Of a stretch of 64,000 nt of DNA, positions 34,727 to 46,019 are shown piece after piece. Positions within the stretch are counted from its first letter, which is position 1. Every line of letters begins with the position of its first letter. The stretch is from Humulus lupulus (lineage: Eukaryota > Streptophyta > Magnoliopsida > Rosales > Cannabaceae). The translations under genes were made by a program, and so were the position numbers. A model generated the notes under the pieces. It searched no databases. It was not told the origin of the DNA and was given only the letters and a program-made list of their open reading frames with translations. Where the stretch lies: the NCBI RefSeq assembly GCF_963169125.1, contig NC_084793.1, forward strand, positions 227,276,360 to 227,340,359, read 5' to 3'.

Positions 34727-35633
34727 ATATCGCTTACATAGTGGTAGGTTGGATTCAAGTATTTTACTTGTTATTTAAGTTTGTTTATGAGCTTGTTATT
34801 TTCTGACTAATCATTTATTTTTGAACAATTTTGGTTTGTTTGAGACTCGTTATTAGACACGTTTTGTCCTTTTATAATTTACGAGTAGTAAAAGAGATCA
34901 CGCGAAGCGCAGTCGAATCTTGCTACAAATTATGAATATGTGTTGATTATTTTCTGCTCAATCAATGTTCAATTGGTCGAGTATTCTAGCAGTGTTCAAC
35001 TGCTCGGATGTTTTCTTTATATTTGATGTGTTTCACGAGTAATAGTTGCTCGAGCAGATTCGTTGAAGTAGCAAGTGACCAAGGATCATTGAACCCTCGA
35101 TCCCTTGGGGGGCACATAGGGTATACTGGTATATAATTCAACACATGGAATGAAAGCACGATTTAAAATATTTGTTTTTAGGCTGACTTATAAATTTTTG
35201 AAGTAAAAAAATGCCATTATGCTAACTTGATGACAAAGCTTAAGTAACTTGGAATTTTTCAAAATTTCAAGTTAGAAGCAGATATTTGTGTGAAAATAAA
35301 CATTATCCTCATAAAATGTTAGAGCAATAAGAGTGTGAGAAAGTATACTTAGTAAGGACTTATGAAATGTCTATAATTTCTAAGTTAGAAAACTAAGTGC
35401 TCATGCGAAAATATAAGGCATAAATCAAAGAGACTTTACTATTCACAAAAGACTTAGAATATTTTAAGAAAAGGAAAGAGTAAATGTTAAACAGCTCAGC
35501 CATACAAGCAAACTATCAAAGTTGATAAGCAGTAGTTGTCTCAACAAAAGTATAAAGAAAACAAGTGAACTACTGGACAGGTAATAAAAAATTTGCTGGT
35601 CAGGTAGGAGGCTCCTTCGTCGGATGGACATGT
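34727..35633. other. Tat element II spacer between convergent genes
   Basis: About 900 bases without a supported gene. It contains the internal CTTGGGGGG motif at 35104-35112, preceded by AAGTGACCAAGGA as in element III. Confidence 0.6.
35104..35112 (+). other. Internal polypurine-tract-like motif, element II
   Basis: CTTGGGGGG followed by CACATAGGGTA, 378 bases after the pol stop. The true PPT of this element is CTTGGGGGGGCATA (39777). The shared CATA downstream suggests a duplicated PPT, not a chance G run. Confidence 0.6.
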
Positions 35634-38145
35634 TTACTGGTCGGGTAAACTGGTCCTTGGTTGGTCAACATTTTCATCAACACCGAAAACCTCCTCTGGT
35701 CGGAATGATAGAGCAGGAGAGGCAAGCACAGTGCCTGTTGGAAGAGCTGCCTCCTCGACGGCCTTGGCTTCACATTTGGCAAGCTCTTCGGCCCTCGCCT
35801 CTTCAGAGAGAAAGTCGAGGTTAAGAGGCTTGTTTAACTTCCATATCTGATAGAAATAGTTGAAGCAGATTTCTTCGTAACAAGCCATATCGATTTCCTG
35901 GTCTTGTTTCAGATCCTCATTCTCTTGAGTTTTCTCCACCAGCTGATCGGTCAATCTCTTGTTGGCCTGAATTTGCTTGTTGTTCTTGTTAGCCAACTCT
36001 TTCAGAGATCTGTCTTGGTCAGCAATTGCTTTCTCTACCTGCTCAGTCTTTTCTTGGAGATCTTTCTCAGACTTAGTCAGAATTTCAATCTTTGTCTGGG
36101 CTTCCACCAATTGATCATTCAAGACCTTGACCAACTCCATATAGTCGACTGCTCGGCATTGAGCATGACTAACAATGATGAGTCCCTGGAGTAAATAACT
36201 AGAAAATTATTCAAAATAAGAACAATCAATAAGAAAGTGAGTGCTTTTTATGATAAGATGCTTACACTCATTATTTCAGCGAGGCCTTTTTGAATGACAA
36301 CTTCAATGCTTTGCTGGGGTAGAGTCTCAAAGGTCTGAGTTGTCGTTGTGTGATGAAGAGTGTGGTCTAGTAACTCTTTGCCATACTCACCAGCAATGCG
36401 AAGGGGCTCGCTTAGGCCGGTTGGTCGAGTGGTTTGTAGGCTGGTAGAAGGTGGAATAGACAGAGGAGTCAAGCGTGGGATAGTGACTAACTGGTCAGAT
36501 GGTCTCCCCTGTTTGGGCGGTGTAGTCCTCACGACCTTGCTTGGAGGATTCAAGCTGTGACCTTCACCAATCTTCCTCTTTTGGGCAAAGGGAGTGTTGA
36601 ACTGCTTGAACTTGGCTGGATCTGCATAAAAGAAAGGAAAAAACCTGGTTAGTGGAAATGAGAAGTAAACATAAGAGAATAAAAATTCTACAGAATTTCA
36701 TCATAATCATTATGAAAATGTAACTATGGTTACTATTAGTAAAACCTGAGTTTAGAATTTCATCGAAAATATCATCCTCGCCTTCCGACAATGAGCTGTC
36801 TTCTCGAAGGAGCTCAATGCTTTTGCCTTTTTCAGGCCTGGTAGGGAAGGTGGGTTATTGAGGATTTTCATGAAGAGGTTCTCTAATGATAAGATCACCT
36901 GGTTGACGTGGCTGAGGAGATGGTTCAGGAGAGAACTGGTTAGTAACTACCTCAGTATCTGCGTTTGACTAGTCAGTCATGTTTGCTTCATAAATAGTGC
37001 TGACCACAACAATGTCTTGGTTGTTATGTAACAACCCTGCAAATCGAAGATTCTCCAAGGTGACCAACTGCTTAACATCCTTCTCCTTAATGGGCATGTT
37101 AGCAAGATCCTCTGCCCAGGAATGCATTTTCCTAGTTGGGAGAGGTTGATGAAAAGGGCCCGCATGCGTAAAAGTCAGGTTGTTGGATTTAATGTCTGAA
37201 GTAAGGAAGTATTCGATATAAAACTTTCCAGGATTCGATTAATGGGAAATATCGTGAAGATACTTAACCCCCTTCTACCTATGAAAGAAGGGGAAAAAAC
37301 CTGTATTCTTGTGGCTGGGATTGGTCCTAAAATCGAACAAATAGTGTACCTCATGAGGGGTAGGTGGGTTCCAACCCTGGAAATGGTAGAGAATGTATAG
37401 AGAAGACAGGGCTTGTATCCCGTTTGGAGCAATCTGGAAGGGAGAAACATTAAAGTAATCCTTTATTGACCAAAAGAAAGGATGCAAAGGGATAGTAGCC
37501 CCTGCATAAATGTGATACCTAGACCAGGCACAATAGGCACCACAAGGATTATTGGCTCTCTGGTATGGGTGCGGGCATACCACATTCACTCCTTTAAGTC
37601 TCAAAGTCTAAATGTGTCTATCGAGCATTTTAGAGTTCAACTTAGAAGCCTTAGCTATGAATAATGAAGGCACGCGATCTTCTTCTTTCCTCTGTTTGAG
37701 TGTAGCAGTTTGTTGGATTTTTGTTGCAAAAGTCTGGGTAGCTTTTCTCTTGGGTTTACTAGTTTTTCGAACTTGGGGAGGAGGCTTTGAAGAGGCATCA
37801 GTCTCAGCTTCTTCTAATAATTTTTCTCTCACAAAATGCATTCGTTCCACTACCTTTTGTGTCGCTCTACGAGTTACTTGGGGATCTTGATCCTGAGGGA
37901 GACGATTAGAAATTTTCACCCTCATTGGTTGGTGCTAACATTGCCCCTTAAGGAACTGCTCTTCGTGAAGGAAGTATAAAGATGATTGGGGAAGGATTTT
38001 CTTGAGATGACGAAGACGGTCTTCTGGAGTTCGTTTACTTGGAGAATTGGAAAAAGAATCACTGCTTGAGGGGGTCACTTGGCTTGAGCGATGAAGAATC
38101 AGAGTTTGTTTTGTTGTCACCTCCCCTTTAGTCGAAATGATTCAT
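35634..38145 (-). pseudogene. Tat element II antisense gene: gypsy-type transposon domain plus coiled coil, spliced, broken
   Basis: Reads right to left. An acceptor (TTTTTTGTAG, AG at 38147-38146) is followed at once by an ATG. Domain order: charged N-terminal part (SPSKRTPEDRLRHLKKIL), basic stretch, then GVNVVCPHPYQRANNPCGAY, SPFQIAPNGIQALS and PPTPHEVHYLFDF (37275-37604), which align with the element I protein and resemble the 'putative gypsy type transposon' domain. Then MHSWAEDLANMPIKEKD (about 37110), intron 36745-36622, a Pro-rich block, intron 36265-36186 (80 bp), a coiled coil (ELVKVLNDQLVEAQTK on) and IWKLNKPLNLDFLSEEA near the C-terminus. Several frame changes and stops show it is dead. 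Role unknown. Confidence 0.72.
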
Positions 38146-39242
38146 CTACAAAAAATATGGGGAGTGAGTAAACCAAACAAAAATGCATGAAAGTAAAAAT
38201 TTTTACTGCCTAGTGAAAAATTTCTCTAAGCAGTGAAAACATTTTACTCCCCAGATAAAAACATTTTTGAGCAGTGGTAACAATTTTAAGCGATTTACAA
38301 GGAAAACAATTGTTTTGGGTGCTATCTATTCAGGGACATTAAGCCTATAGTTTTGTGCTATGTGTTTTTGAACTATGAGGTTTTGTGCTTGGCTAAATAC
38401 GCACAAACCCGAGTGGTTGAGTGCTTAATCTGAGCGGTTAAAGCATATTACCGAGGAGCTAAGTGGGTTCCGTGGAGGAGGAAGGTCCAAGCGGCTGGGC
38501 TTTTTCGAGGAGTCATAGCACCCGAATGATGCGTGATCCGATCGGCTGGAGCGCATGGGTCAAGGCACCCAAGTGGTGTGTGACCAAGTGCATGAGCATG
38601 TTCCGAGGGGCCAAAGACAACATCTGATTGGCTAGCAAGTGTCCAAGGAGCCTAGACACCCAAAGTTATTTGATCAATAACTGGCCAAAATTACTCGATC
38701 GGTTACAAGGTCCCGGGGAGTTAAAGCACCCAAAAATGGCTAGGAGGTTCTGAAGAGCCAAACGGTAAAATAGAGGGGCTAGCTTGGTAATCCGATTGAT
38801 TAAGAAGAATTCGAGTAGTCAAAGCCTTAAAAAGGGAATGGCTAAACACGAATCTGATTGGCTAAACAACATGGGGTATAGCGTGGAGCACAAAAACGTT
38901 TTCCTATTCATGGGGCAAACAAACAAGATCAAAAAGGGGAATTTCAAGGGTTTGCAAAAGTTTCAGGAAAACTCCAAGTGTTCATACACACCCATGAACC
39001 CGAATGTATATTTGAGGATGGGAAATTATTTTTTCTCTAAAATTTCATGAAATTGGCTAACCCAAAGCCTAAACTACATCAAAACAACCACAAAAACAGT
39101 ATCCTTCAAAGATTCATAACAAAAATTCCAAAGAAAGAATTCCAAAAGAAAGTTTCGGCCACCACATGTTCTAGCAAAGTATATGAAGAATTTGAAAGCT
39201 TAAAAATGTTTCAAAATGAAATAAAAGAAGAGAAAACTTACT
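38146..39242 (-). other. Probable 5'-UTR intron of the element II antisense gene, with degenerate repeats
   Basis: Bounded on the minus strand by TTTGA/GTAAGTTTT (GT at 39242-39241) and TTTTTTGTAG at 38146. It contains a run of loosely repeated phrases at about 38400-38770 (GATCGGCTGG, AAGCACCCAA, CCGAGGAGC types), like decayed subrepeats. ORFs at 38784-39265 on plus are not supported. Confidence 0.45.
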
Positions 39243-39409
39243 CAAATGGATGGAAGAGCCTTTGATTTCTTGAGATATGACGTTGATTCACTTGAAGAAA
39301 ATGAAGCACTCTTGGGAGCTTCGAGGGAGAATCGGCCAAGACAAGAAGAAGTTATTTTTGTGATATTTTCTTTTGTGTGTGAAGGAGAGGCGTGCATGGG
39401 TTATTTATA
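39243..39409 (-). promoter_or_regulatory. Promoter and 5' non-coding exon of the element II antisense gene
   Basis: TATA box on minus (CCTATAAATAACCC, TATAAATAA at 39409-39401), then about 160 bases ending at the GTAAGT donor. Same plan as elements I and III. Confidence 0.55.
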
Positions 39410-39776
39410 GGAAAAGAGGAAAATGGCCCTCAATTACCCTACAACTCCTAATATTCCCTCTCTCCCATTATCCCATTATCCCACTATCTAGGAAACTGGT
39501 AACTACCATTTTCATGGTCTGAAAAGTTTAATCGCGAGTCTATTTGAAAAGGGCGGGAGAATGTAGAGGGTCATTTTTTGGAATTTTGAAACACAGAAAT
39601 TATTGAATTTTCTGGTGGGTCATCATGTGGAGGTAATTGCTGTGGTGTTCATTCAATCTCTTATTATTTACTTAATTTTTGGGATTTAACTAGTCGGACT
39701 TTTATTATGCTTTTGGACGACCTGAATACTACTAGTTAGAGAAAAAGTTTATCATATGAGAAAGTCTTATAATAAA
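39410..39776. other. Element II region between antisense promoter and PPT
   Basis: About 370 bases, AT-rich, no feature I can support. Confidence 0.5.
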
Positions 39777-39790
39777 CTTGGGGGGGCATA
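39777..39790 (+). other. Tat element II polypurine tract
   Basis: CTTGGGGGGGCATA, directly before the 3' LTR. Confidence 0.8.
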
Positions 39791-40707
39791 TTTTATCCCC
39801 AAAATTTTAGTTCAATGACGTGGCAATCAGAAGTGACATGTGGCAATGCATGGTCATCAAGTGGCACAATCGCGGTCAATGAACATATTGGCCAAGGGAA
39901 GTGTAAGGGTTAGAAGATGACCTACAGAGTCGTCATTTCACTAGTCGGAAGAAATTTGTCCAAAAAGATGGTTTTATCTGGTCAGGAGGCGATTTACCCG
40001 ACCAGGTAAGAATTTACCTAGGTAGGGAGTGATTCACCCGACCAGCTATGAATTTACCTGGTCAGGAAGTGTCTTACCCGACCAGTAACATCAGAAGGGA
40101 AGTTTACCCGACCAGCTACATCAGAAGGAAGATTTACCCGACTGGGTATGTCAAAATCTCAAGAGTTAGCAACCCGGTGACTTTTCAATGAATCTCAGTA
40201 ACAACTACAACCAGAATGGCATGTAACCACTGCGCGAATCTCTCAGATATCCCAAAGTAATAACCATATTGTTGTAATTTATTTTTTATTATTTAGTATT
40301 TAAATAAGGTTACAACATCCAAGGATTCCGTCAAAACGGGATATATTTTATGTACGATCCATGAGCTTATAAATAAAGAGCTCATGGAATCATTTGGGGG
40401 GACTTTTAGAACATGGACTGGGAAATTCTTGAGAGATTTTTTGGGACAGCTTAGAAAGAAAAAGCTTGTATTTTCCAAATAGACATTCTATTTTTATAAC
40501 TTATACTTAAGAAGCCCAGTTGGCCCAAGTTCAACTGATCTTGAGTAGGTAGATATATATCACAACTCAAAGTGGATTAGGCTATTACCAATAAACTGGG
40601 GCTGAACAACTATAAAATTGGTCGTGTCATTTTATTTTCTGTTCAAGGCTATTAGGATTATTTTCGTTTTTACGTCTACTCGCAGTTGGAAAAAATAGTG
40701 GTCAACA
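39791..40707 (+). repeat. Tat element II 3' LTR
   Basis: Starts TTTTATCCCC (TG changed to TT) and ends GTGGTCAACA. It matches 27534-28453. Contains the U3 repeat cluster at 39993-40147 in better condition than the 5' copy. Confidence 0.9.
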
Positions 40708-40712
40708 CTTAA
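40708..40712. other. Target-site duplication, right, of Tat element II
   Basis: CTTAA, identical to 27529-27533. Confidence 0.9.
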
Positions 40713-40960
40713 CTACAAGCCTTGCTTTGAAAGTCTCTACTTTCCCATTGGCACCTCTGTTCCTTTTGTAAATCCATTTGCACCTAATAGAGCTAACATC
40801 TTCAAGTAAATCAACAAGCTCCCAAACAGAATTAGAATACATCAATTCTATTTCCTTGTTCATGGCTTCTTGCCATTTCTCTTTTTTAAGATCATCCATT
40901 GCTTCTTCAAAGGTTAATGGATCTTCCCTATCGGTGTTCGACACAAGGACACATGCTTCG
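40708..40960 (-). pseudogene. Copia B reverse transcriptase, N-terminal part
   Basis: Minus frame 40944-40702: DPLTFEEAMDDLKKEKWQEA, ELMYSNSVWELVDLLEDV, CKWIYKRNRGANGKVETFKA. This is the start of copia RT. It is continued on the far side of element II at 27533. Confidence 0.85.
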
Positions 40961-42159
40961 TGTTCATAGCGAACATGTTTCGTAAAATCTTTCCACTATG
41001 ATGATGCATTGGGGCTTCCTTTCCAGGAAGTGTTGTTTCTTCGTTTTATCATATGATTATGATAGATTTTTGTTGACCTGTTCAGAGGCTAGTTCCTCAA
41101 GAACTACCTTGCTCCGAGGTTTATAATTTACTACATAGCCATGTTCAAGGAAGGTTGCATCTGTTGACATAAACACCTTTTGATCGTTTTGACTATAAAA
41201 GTAACCACCTCTTGTCTCTAGAGCACAACAATTAAGGACGCGTACTTCTGACCTTGCGTCTAGTTTCCCAGAAGTCTAAGAAAATGAGTTGGACAACCCC
41301 ATATATGAAAATAATTTAAACTAGGTTTTTGTGCCATTCAATAAATCTAATGGCGTCTTATTTATTGTCTTAGACAAGAGTACATTCAAAATGTAGGTCA
41401 CCGTTTGAAGTTTGTAACGCCAGAAAGAAAGTGGAAGTGCATAGTATCTTAACATAGACCTGACCATATACAATAATATTATGTTTCTCCTTTTTGAAAC
41501 ACCATTTTGTTGTGGTTTTCCAGGGGCTATGAGTTGGGATAGAATGCCATTCTCTAGTAGGAATTCCTTGAATTATAAATCCAAGTATTCACCACCTCGA
41601 TCAGATTGAAGTGTTTTAAAGGATATACCTAACTGCTTCTCAGTCTGAGCTTTGAAGTCTTTGAACTTGCTGGAAGTTTCAGACTTCCTAAGCATTAGGT
41701 AAGTATAAGCATATCTTGGGTATTAGTCATCAATTAATGTGATGAAGTACTCATAACCACACCTAGTTTGTATATTCATTGGACCACATACATTACTATG
41801 CACAAACTCTAGTGGTTTTTTTTGGCTCTATTGCTCTTTGTTGAGAAGGGTCTTTTGGTCATTTTACTCTCTAGATAAGAATCACAAACTGGAAGAGTTC
41901 CAACTTTTTGTTCCCTCAAAGGTCATTCTTTTGTTAACCGATTTATTCTATCTTAATTATTATGACCTAACCTTAGAAACAAAAGATACGTGTCATCATC
42001 TCGAGAAATCTTTTGTATTTTGCAACTTTTAGAATTTACTAATTTGAATAATTTAGAATTATTAATCGATCATTTAGATGGTTTAAGCATATGCAGTCTG
42101 TTTGTTTGTATTGCTCTAGATATATTGAAACCATTCTATGAAATAACAATCATATTATT
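40961..42159 (-). pseudogene. Copia B integrase and linker
   Basis: Read from the minus strand: QQNGVSKRRNIILLYMVRSM (near the catalytic Glu region; the usual E reads S), LPLSFWRYKLQTVTYILNVL and FLEHGYVVNYKPRSKVVLEE. Numerous stops. The order integrase before RT confirms Ty1/copia. Confidence 0.75.
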
Positions 42160-42970
42160 TGTTATACCCAAATTTTGACATTGCCACGTGGCGACCCACG
42201 CAACTAATGACATGCCAAAACAAGCGGTGAAGTGGCAAGATATCGTAGTCACCGTCACTCACCAAGAGAGTGACCCTCGTCATTTCCTCAACACATAAGG
42301 CAAATTGGACTTCATCAACAAAATTTTACTTCTCCCAATACACAAGTTAAGAAGCCCTCAACTGTCCAGGCTGTCTCCAATCGCAAGGACGAGGAGCTCC
42401 TCGCAAGTCCCCCATCGCCAATGACCCTAGCAGATCGTCGATGGCCCTCGCTGGTCGCCGATGACCATCATTCCTCGTTGGTGGTCCGATCCATCCGAGC
42501 CTTCTACATCACCAAAATGTTCACTCACCTTCTCCATGCACATGGCACGTTGGATTGGCATTTTTGGAGAGACAGAAACATGCCTCCATCTGAGTGTCCT
42601 TGAAATTAGCCGGATCGGGAAACAACTTGCCACCTTTAGCCCTACCTATCTCCGCAACTATAAATACTTCAAATTGAAATGCAAAAAGGATCGAGCAAAA
42701 ATTTAGTAATTGTTCATCTTCAAGAGAGCTCCTACTCTCCATTGTTGTAACTGCCTCAAGAACATAATCAAAATCTGTGTAAGTATTGTTGAAGGTGCAA
42801 ATATAATCATAAATACTAATGACTAAAGTGGATATAGGTCATCTTTTTGGGGTCGAACCACTAAAAGCCTGTTTCTCTTACATTTACAACCACATTTATT
42901 TCTCTTTTTTTGGTTCATTATTCACACTAAAAATTCAACTTTGGATTTTGCACACAAAACAACTCTTCAT
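42160..42970. repeat. Probable solo LTR inserted in Copia B
   Basis: Starts TGTTATACCC like a Tat-type LTR, is more GC-rich than its surroundings and has a TATA-like CTATAAATAC near 42657. It interrupts copia pol: integrase on the right-hand minus reading ends at 42159 and protease sequence resumes at 42971. TTATT occurs at 42155-42159 and 42971-42975, a possible TSD, but the 3' end then lacks the canonical CA. No internal region, so solo LTR is the simplest reading. Confidence 0.5.
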
Positions 42971-43191
42971 TTATTACTCCATGTAAGATGACGAAGAAAG
43001 TAGTCAACATTATTACTAAAAGAAACATCAAAATTATATTCATGCAATAAAGATAAACAATTTAAATTTCTTGAAAATCCTAGAATAAAATAAACATTGT
43101 TCAAAATAATATAATTATTTCCAAAGATTAAACAGATTGTTCCCAATACTTTTGCTAAAACGAGCGCACCACTTCCAACCTTCATCGTCAT
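42971..43191 (-). pseudogene. Copia B protease/gag-pol piece
   Basis: Minus frame 43191-42967: MTMKVGSGALVLAKVLGTI, NNVYFILGFSRNLNCLSLL. This matches the conserved segment after the copia protease active site. Cut by element IV at 43192. Confidence 0.75.
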
Positions 43192-45570
43192 TGTAACGTC
43201 CCGAATTTATTATTAAGGCTGAGTGCCTGATTAGTGGGCCTGGAGGGCCTAATTGGACTGATATGTGTGATTACTGGATTATGTGTGTGATTATGTGATA
43301 TAAATGATTTTGTGTGGTAATGCGACTAGATATGCATGTTTATGTGTACTAAATATGCATGTGGGCCCATTTCTTTAAAATGGGGCATGTTTGTAATTTT
43401 GGCCCATTGAAGGCATAAATGTAATTATGTATGTGTTATGAGTGAGACCTCAGTGTTATGGGGATATATTTGAGATGTGTAGTCTGAGGCGATCCTAGTG
43501 AGCGAATTAGCAGATGAGTCACAACGGAGTCAATACCCGACTCGGGGTGAGCCTAGAGGTATTTTGGGGATATAGTATGTGTTTGGGATTTACTGGGTGA
43601 CATGTAGCTATTTAGCTATTATATAAGCGTGTCAGGGTTAATTTAGGATTTATAGGAATACTCGAGGAATTAGCGGGAAGTGGCAAATGACGGGATTGCC
43701 CTTGGAGTCACTAACGGACTAAGGATTTACTTAGGGGAGTTTTGGTCATTTTGAGGCATGTGATAGACTTGGATAACCATTAGGAAGTGACCAGAACACC
43801 AAAAGAAACACTTAGACCTCTCTGTCAACTTTTTTATCTCTCTCTCTCTCGATACATTCTCTCTCCCTTGGGTGCTTGAAATTCTTTGGAAATTTTGGAA
43901 GAATTCTTGGGAAAACTGGTTGAATATTTGAGGTACTTGAAGCTTGAAGTAATTGGGGCATAGCTAAGGTTCGAATTCCCTGATTGAGGTAAGGATTTAA
44001 CACTGATTCTGTTGTAGTTAGAGGTTTTGTTTAGGTTCAAACTTAGGATCTAATTTTTGAGTTTTGATTAGTTTATGGGATAAGTTTTTGGGTATCTATA
44101 TTGGTTATGTTGATTTGATATGAACTCTAGACTGAATTCTAGGTTTAGGGGTTGAATTGGGTTTGAATTAGCTGAGGAAAACGTAGTGAAAATGCATGAA
44201 TTTTTTTTTAGTTTTGGGCTCGAGCAGCGACCCTATTCATCAGGCTCTGCGACCGGTGTGTGAAAAGAGGCTAGGAGCCTCTGAAATTTCCCCAGGTGCC
44301 GTGGAGCTGGTAGGGTGCACCATGGCTTGTGTCCCATAGAAGAGACCCCAAGTCTTTCTGACTTGTAGCGCGCCACAACCCTAGGGGGCTAGCTGCGAAT
44401 CAAATAGAGGATATTGGCCAATTAAGGGTTTTAAGCTCGGGAACTCAAATCTTAAGGTTCGGGAAGGATTCTACTACCCAGTTTAGTAGAATTTGAGGTC
44501 CCAGAGGCTAGTATGCTATTCTGAAGGTTTTTAATTGATTTAGATTATGATGGTTATTTATCATTACATTGTTACTAGGTTTTACTGCCCAGGCTCGGGT
44601 TTAGGGATCGTGCTCGAGATCGCATTGGGTTGTCAGCTCGAGACACAATGTGAGAAAATTGTCTGTGCCCATAGAGTTATCTGTGCTTATATTGTGTCAA
44701 GTTTTATTTGTAATTGTGGGTAACTATTATGTCATACATGTGTTTGTGACAAAACGACAAAGGTCAGGAACGACAAAGGTCAGGAACGACAAAGGCTGGG
44801 AGCGGCAAAGGCCGGGATCGGCAATGGTCAAGAATGACAAAGGTCGAGAACGGAAAAGGCCAAAAGTGGGAAAGGCTAGGATTGACATTAAGCATGCTAA
44901 ATACAGGCTGCCTAGGCGAGACCCTCAAAGGGTGTTGTACTCACCCACTTGGTTAAGATTGTTCACTTGGTACCTGGTAACGCACCTTGATCGGCGGAGG
45001 GTGCTGTTGTGTTGCTTTGTTTTTGAACTGTTGTGCTACTGTGTTGTTGTGTTGCTATGTTGTTGTGCTTTTGGGAATTTAGATAGGAACTTATAGATTG
45101 TTTGACCCGTGTTTGATTAATTATTCATTTGTTAAAGTAAATTATTATATGTTGCACTGTGAAGTTTTCTTGCTGGGCCTCGACTCATGGGTGCTTTGTG
45201 GTGCAGGTAAGGGCAATGAAATGGTCGATCAACCATGAGTTGGAGGGCATGGAGCGGTGCGTACATGTTTGGCCTACCTGGCCACCACGATTGGGTTGTT
45301 TTGAAGGACACATTGTAAACATTCAATTTTGTCGCTTAGGTTTACTGTACCCACATTTTTGGATTGCAAATATAGTTCAAAGTAGTATTTTGGGATCCCA
45401 ATGTAACACTTTCATGATTTAAATCAATGTCCATCCTTTTATACTAAAATCCTATTTAAATGAGTCTTCATTTTAGTTAGCCAAACTTTTTGATATAATA
45501 CCTCGATTAGCGAGTTAATTGCACGCTTTAAAATCACATGGTAACAACTCTAGGGTAGTAGGGCGTTACA
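43192..45570 (+). repeat. Element IV 5' LTR (2,379 bp)
   Basis: Starts TGTAACGTCCCGAAT and ends AGGGCGTTACA, with termini TGTAACG/CGTTACA as inverted repeats. TATA-like ATTATATAAGCG near 43620. It contains the 16-bp minisatellite. ORFs inside (44650-45096, 45159-45422) are incidental. Confidence 0.88.
44755..44882 (+). repeat. 16-bp minisatellite in element IV LTR
   Basis: Eight consecutive 16-base units of the type CGACAAAGGTCAGGAA, starting at 44755, 44771, 44787, 44803, 44819, 44835, 44851 and 44867 with no length change. Purine-rich on plus. A pyrimidine-rich counterpart is in element V's LTR at about 47460-47550. Confidence 0.9.
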
Positions 45571-45573
45571 AGT

Positions 45574-45585
45574 TGGTATAAGAGC
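45574..45585 (+). other. Element IV primer-binding site
   Basis: TGGTATAAGAGC, three bases after the LTR end. One substitution from the initiator-Met PBS TGGTATCAGAGC. Confidence 0.8.
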
Positions 45586-46019
45586 GAGCCAAGATTTATG
45601 GTTCCTGGAGATTTACCGAACATGTACGCTCGCTGCCAGAGACAAGCTCGACTTAGGGTTGGTTCGTATTAAGTGAAATATTTGTTTTAATTGCTTATCT
45701 GAATTGCCTTATCTGCTAGAATAGAGAGCATGATGTATATGTATGTATTTTGTGGGAATGAGACTTGGTAATTGATGCATGAGCGCTATGGAGTTGCATC
45801 CTGGTATGCATCTTGTATATGACTATTGTGTTGTTTGGCCTTGCTAATGGTATCATTCTAGATCAGAATATCAGGGCTGGTAGGTTAGGTTATTGGCTAT
45901 TGATAGTTTTGGAAGTTTTGTATCCAAGGCAATCAACTGGATCAGGCATTGTTAATGGTGGGGTTGCGGATGGCAGTTGAGGCTAGAGTCCTCCATATGC
46001 CCCCTGGGATTGGCTGCAG
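45586..46019. other. Element IV leader
   Basis: About 430 bases between PBS and recognisable gag. No feature seen. Confidence 0.5.

Larger units (their letters stand above)
27534..40707 (+). mobile_element. Tat element II, Ty3/gypsy LTR retrotransposon (13,174 bp)
   Basis: LTRs of 920 and 917 bp, PBS, decayed gag-pol, internal PPT-like motif, antisense gene, PPT and perfect TSD CTTAA. It shares the layout of elements I and III but is a separate family. In the first 300 bp of the LTRs I count roughly 7% difference, and gag-pol has many stops and frameshifts. It is the oldest of the three Tat copies here. Confidence 0.92.
24172..43191 (-). mobile_element. Copia B, Ty1/copia retrotransposon, minus strand, three times interrupted
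   Basis: From right to left on the minus strand: protease piece (43191-42971), solo LTR, integrase (42159-40961), RT first part (40960-40708), Tat element II (40707-27534), RT second part and RNase H (27533-26169), PPT and 3' LTR (26159-24172). Its 5' end is lost into element IV at 43192. The order protease-integrase-RT-RNase H is diagnostic of Ty1/copia. Confidence 0.85.

Noticed and set aside
42421..42742. Overlapping ORFs near 42.5 kb
   Set aside because: Located within the probable solo LTR; several frames on both strands are open at once and none has a domain.
44650..45096. 148-residue basic ORF in the element IV LTR
   Set aside because: It is the translation of the 16-bp minisatellite. 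16 is not a multiple of 3, and the LTR is non-coding.
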